Part shown: positions 62,037 to 64,000 of the stretch, one piece after another
Layout: every line of letters begins with the position of its first letter
Position numbering within the stretch: the stretch's first letter is position 1
From: Vibrio sp. JC009
GTDB lineage: Bacteria; Pseudomonadota; Gammaproteobacteria; Enterobacterales; Vibrionaceae
Direction of reading: 5' to 3'
Length of the DNA stretch: 64,000 bases
Assembly (NCBI RefSeq): GCF_029016485.1
Contig: NZ_CP092107.1
Span: 1,364,001-1,428,000 of the forward strand
The notes under the pieces: generated by a model
Seen by the model: the letters and a program-made list of their open reading frames with translations, nothing else
The model's database searches: none
What the model was told of the DNA's origin: nothing
Translations under genes and position numbers: made by a program

Positions 62037-62188
62037 AAACGACATCATGGCTCGTGCGCAGTAAGTCTCACCCCCGTGGATTTCAACATGTCGCATTGAT
62101 GTCGTTTGACAATTGAGGCACGAATTAATAATCGATCGTCAAACAGCTATTGTGCCTGCGACCCATCCCCCTAGGATGGGTTTTTTTT
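62037..62188 (+). ncRNA. Candidate small RNA ending in a strong terminator
   Basis: A plus-strand terminator (ACCCATCC-ccct-AGGATGGG with eight T, 62160-62188) has no gene in front of it; glycerate kinase ends over 300 bp earlier. Upstream are AAACGACATCA (62037-62047) and its complement (62097-62107), a C-rich single-stranded-looking stretch CTCACCCCCGTGG, and interleaved complements GTTTGAC/GTCAAAC (62104-62110, 62138-62144) and AGGCACGA/TTGTGCCT (62116-62123, 62150-62157), which could form a pseudoknot or alternate folds. I recognise no known RNA family. The 5' end and promoter are uncertain. Confidence 0.5.
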
Positions 62189-62200
62189 CGCTTATAAAAA

Positions 62201-62230
62201 ATCCCGCTCCCATATAAATGAGAGCGGGAT
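62201..62230 (-). terminator. Terminator of the lactate permease gene
   Basis: ATCCCGCTC (62201-62209) and GAGCGGGAT (62222-62230) form the stem; on the minus strand TTTTTT follows. Confidence 0.88.
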
Positions 62231-62255
62231 TATCTTTTCAGGAAAGGGTTGCGGC

Positions 62256-63950
62256 TCAGCCGCCCATCAGAGCATCGGTTATCTGCATGCCATAAATCAG
62301 GGTCAGACCTATAATGCCGGTCAGAACCAGATAGTAGAATGTAGGGATTATGGTTTTACGCAGGGTTGCACCCTCGCGACCCAGCAGACCAACTGTTGCC
62401 GATGCCGCAACCACGTTGTGAATCGCAATCATATTACCCGCAGCGGCACCTACCGCCTGCAGAGCGACCAGTGCAGCACTGGAGATAGACAGGGTCTGCG
62501 CCACTTCAAACTGGAACTGGCTGAACATCATATTGGAAACTGTGTTCGAGCCTGCGATAAAGGCACCAAGCGCACCAACGGTGGCACTAAGTGCTGGGAA
62601 GGCTGAGCCAACCAGGTCTGCTGCGAAGTTGGCTGTGGTGACCGGCATACTCGCTAAGTCGGCACCGTTAACACCTGAGTTAATAAATATACGTACCATA
62701 GGGATGGTAAACACCAGTACAAAGCCCGCACCAATCAGGGTTTTACTGGACTCACCAAAGGCTTTGGCAAGTGGCTTTGCACCGCCTTGCTGAAGCAGCA
62801 CAGCCAGCAGAGCAACGAAGACCAGAATACCGCCAGGCAGATACAGAGGCTGAATTGCGGTACTGACACCGGCCTCACCAAGAATATTGCTAAAGGACAG
62901 GCTTACGCTTTTCAGCATGCCTTTCAGTTCAGGGCTCACTCGGCTGGCAACAAGAATGACTGCCAGAAGTACATAAGGTGCCCAGGCTTTTGCCAGGCTC
63001 ATTGGCTTACCCTGAACCTCATCAAGGTCTATTTTAAGGGTGCCAAGCCACTCTGTCGGCCATTTATCCTCACTTTCAAAGTCCCATTTTGACTTAGGTA
63101 CAAGGAAGCCGTTTTTCGCCGCTGTGACCACAATGGCCAGACCAACAAGACCGCCAATCAGCGACGGGAATTCTGCCCCAAGGAACACACCTGTTAGTGC
63201 ATACGGTACCGTGAAGGCCACACCGGCAAACAGGGCAAACGGCAGGATATCCAGACCTTCACTCCAACTGCGGTTTTTACCAAAGAAGCGGGTCAGCATC
63301 ATTGCCATCAGAACCGGCATCAGGGTACCGACGGTGGCGTGGATCATGGCTACGTTTGAGGTGATTTCCTGCAGGTAGATATCCCAGCTGGAACCCTGAG
63401 CCAGCAGAGTTTCACCAATATTATGGGTATCCAGACCTTTGTTTACCCCCACGATAATAGGCGTACCCACAGCACCGAAGGATACCGGTGTTGACTGGAT
63501 CATCATCCCCATCAGCACAGCAGCAAGTGCCGGGAAGCCGATGGCCACCAGAAGCGGCGCTGCGATAGCCGCAGGGGTACCGAATCCGGATGCGCCTTCA
63601 ATAAAGGAGCCGAAGCACCAGGCAATAATGATGGCCTGTACGCGACGGTCTGCCGATATATCGGTAAATCCGTTACGAATGGTGGTGATCGCGCCGGTAT
63701 GTTTTAAAGTGTTGAGCAGGAAAATGGCACCGAAAACGATCCATAGAACAGAGACTGTGATACCGAGTCCCTGGAATACAGAGGCGATAACACGTGTGGC
63801 TGACATGTCCCAGAAAAGAAGGGCAATGGCAACAGTGGTAAGGAAAGCCACCGGCATGGCTTTTTTAGCGGGCCAGTTTAATCCGACCAGAAGGATAGCG
63901 GCAATCACGATTGGTGAAAAAGCTATCAGGGCTAGTAGTGTTTCACTCAT
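62256..63950 (-). CDS. lctP: L-lactate permease (LctP family)
   Basis: A 564-residue membrane protein with about 13 helices. The segments [35 protein letters not shown] ([18 protein letters not shown]) and [19 protein letters not shown] are characteristic of LctP/GlcA proton-lactate or glycolate symporters. Start at 63950 with GAGGATG 6-12 nt upstream. No lactate dehydrogenase gene is visible in the window, since the region upstream lies outside. It is convergent with the mng cluster. Confidence 0.93.
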   Translation of the reverse strand: MSETLLALIAFSPIVIAAILLVGLNWPAKKAMPVAFLTTVAIALLFWDMSATRVIASVFQGLGITVSVLWIVFGAIFLLNTLKHTGAITTIRNGFTDISADRRVQAIIIAWCFGSFIEGASGFGTPAAIAAPLLVAIGFPALAAVLMGMMIQSTPVSFGAVGTPIIVGVNKGLDTHNIGETLLAQGSSWDIYLQEITSNVAMIHATVGTLMPVLMAMMLTRFFGKNRSWSEGLDILPFALFAGVAFTVPYALTGVFLGAEFPSLIGGLVGLAIVVTAAKNGFLVPKSKWDFESEDKWPTEWLGTLKIDLDEVQGKPMSLAKAWAPYVLLAVILVASRVSPELKGMLKSVSLSFSNILGEAGVSTAIQPLYLPGGILVFVALLAVLLQQGGAKPLAKAFGESSKTLIGAGFVLVFTIPMVRIFINSGVNGADLASMPVTTANFAADLVGSAFPALSATVGALGAFIAGSNTVSNMMFSQFQFEVAQTLSISSAALVALQAVGAAAGNMIAIHNVVAASATVGLLGREGATLRKTIIPTFYYLVLTGIIGLTLIYGMQITDALMGG

Positions 63951-64000
63951 TAGTTCATCCTCGTAGGCTGACTTTGTTTTTTGTTGTAATAGGTTTGTTA

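Noticed and set aside
62037..62188. tmRNA or riboswitch as an explanation of the structured segment
   Set aside because: No tRNA-like end or tag reading frame for tmRNA, and no downstream plus-strand gene for a riboswitch to control.
63439..63966. 175-codon plus-strand ORF opposite lctP
   Set aside because: Shadow of a conserved permease; no start context or domain.

Overview
The window looks like a chromosomal segment of a gammaproteobacterium, most probably Vibrionaceae (Vibrio or a close relative). The basis is gene content: an H-NOX/hybrid kinase operon, an HPr paralogue, a mannosylglycerate (mng) cluster, several GGDEF/EAL and chemotaxis proteins, many LysR/AraC regulators and short Vibrio-like dispersed repeats. 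This assignment is inference; there is no rRNA or other marker gene. No prophage, integrase, transposase, CRISPR array or tRNA was seen.

Layout. 0-9 kb: end of an Old Yellow Enzyme gene, a P2-type cation ATPase, AraC regulator plus LysE exporter, an EamA transporter, a LysR regulator, a DUF1330 protein, an AhpD-like CxxC protein and a periplasmic binding protein. 9-16 kb: NmrA-like reductase with divergent LysR, a second AhpD-like protein, an antibiotic-monooxygenase-fold (ABM) protein, then an AcoR-like sigma-54 activator facing an acetoin/butanediol reductase gene. That reductase gene carries a near-perfect sigma-54 promoter and an upstream palindrome. 15.5-21 kb: nitroreductase, divergent from an operon of H-NOX sensor, hybrid histidine kinase, rhodanese and PAS-GGDEF diguanylate cyclase. 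21-24 kb: Lrp with divergent LysE, a second ABM protein and a second LysR paralogue. 24-27 kb: two radical SAM proteins with an unusual CX4CX2C cluster motif, plus a DUF1349 protein. 27-35 kb: DUF465 protein, two chemoreceptors, a TacAT-like toxin-antitoxin pair, LysR, lipoamide dehydrogenase and an HPr paralogue with Asn at position 46 behind a Fur-like box. 35-38 kb: an operon of zinc macrodomain, FMN-binding (PPOX-like) protein and SirTM-type sirtuin, i.e. an ADP-ribosylation writer/eraser pair. 38-52 kb: tandem SnoaL lipoprotein, AraC coupled to EAL-HDOD, a two-component pair, an RND efflux operon, a BaeS-like kinase without a partner, Fic and Usp. 52-56 kb: GGDEF-EAL protein, a complete MITE-like repeat and a sensor that ends after its second membrane helix. 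56-64 kb: GntR regulator, stand-alone fructose-type EIIA, GH38 mannosidase (MngB), glycerate kinase, a probable small RNA, and lactate permease.

Themes: sensing of NO and redox stress feeding into c-di-GMP; sigma-54 control of C4 diol metabolism; uptake and breakdown of mannosylglycerate-like compounds with the EIIBC part missing locally; and a small family of inverted-repeat elements that has supplied gene ends (sirtuin stop codon) and a terminator.
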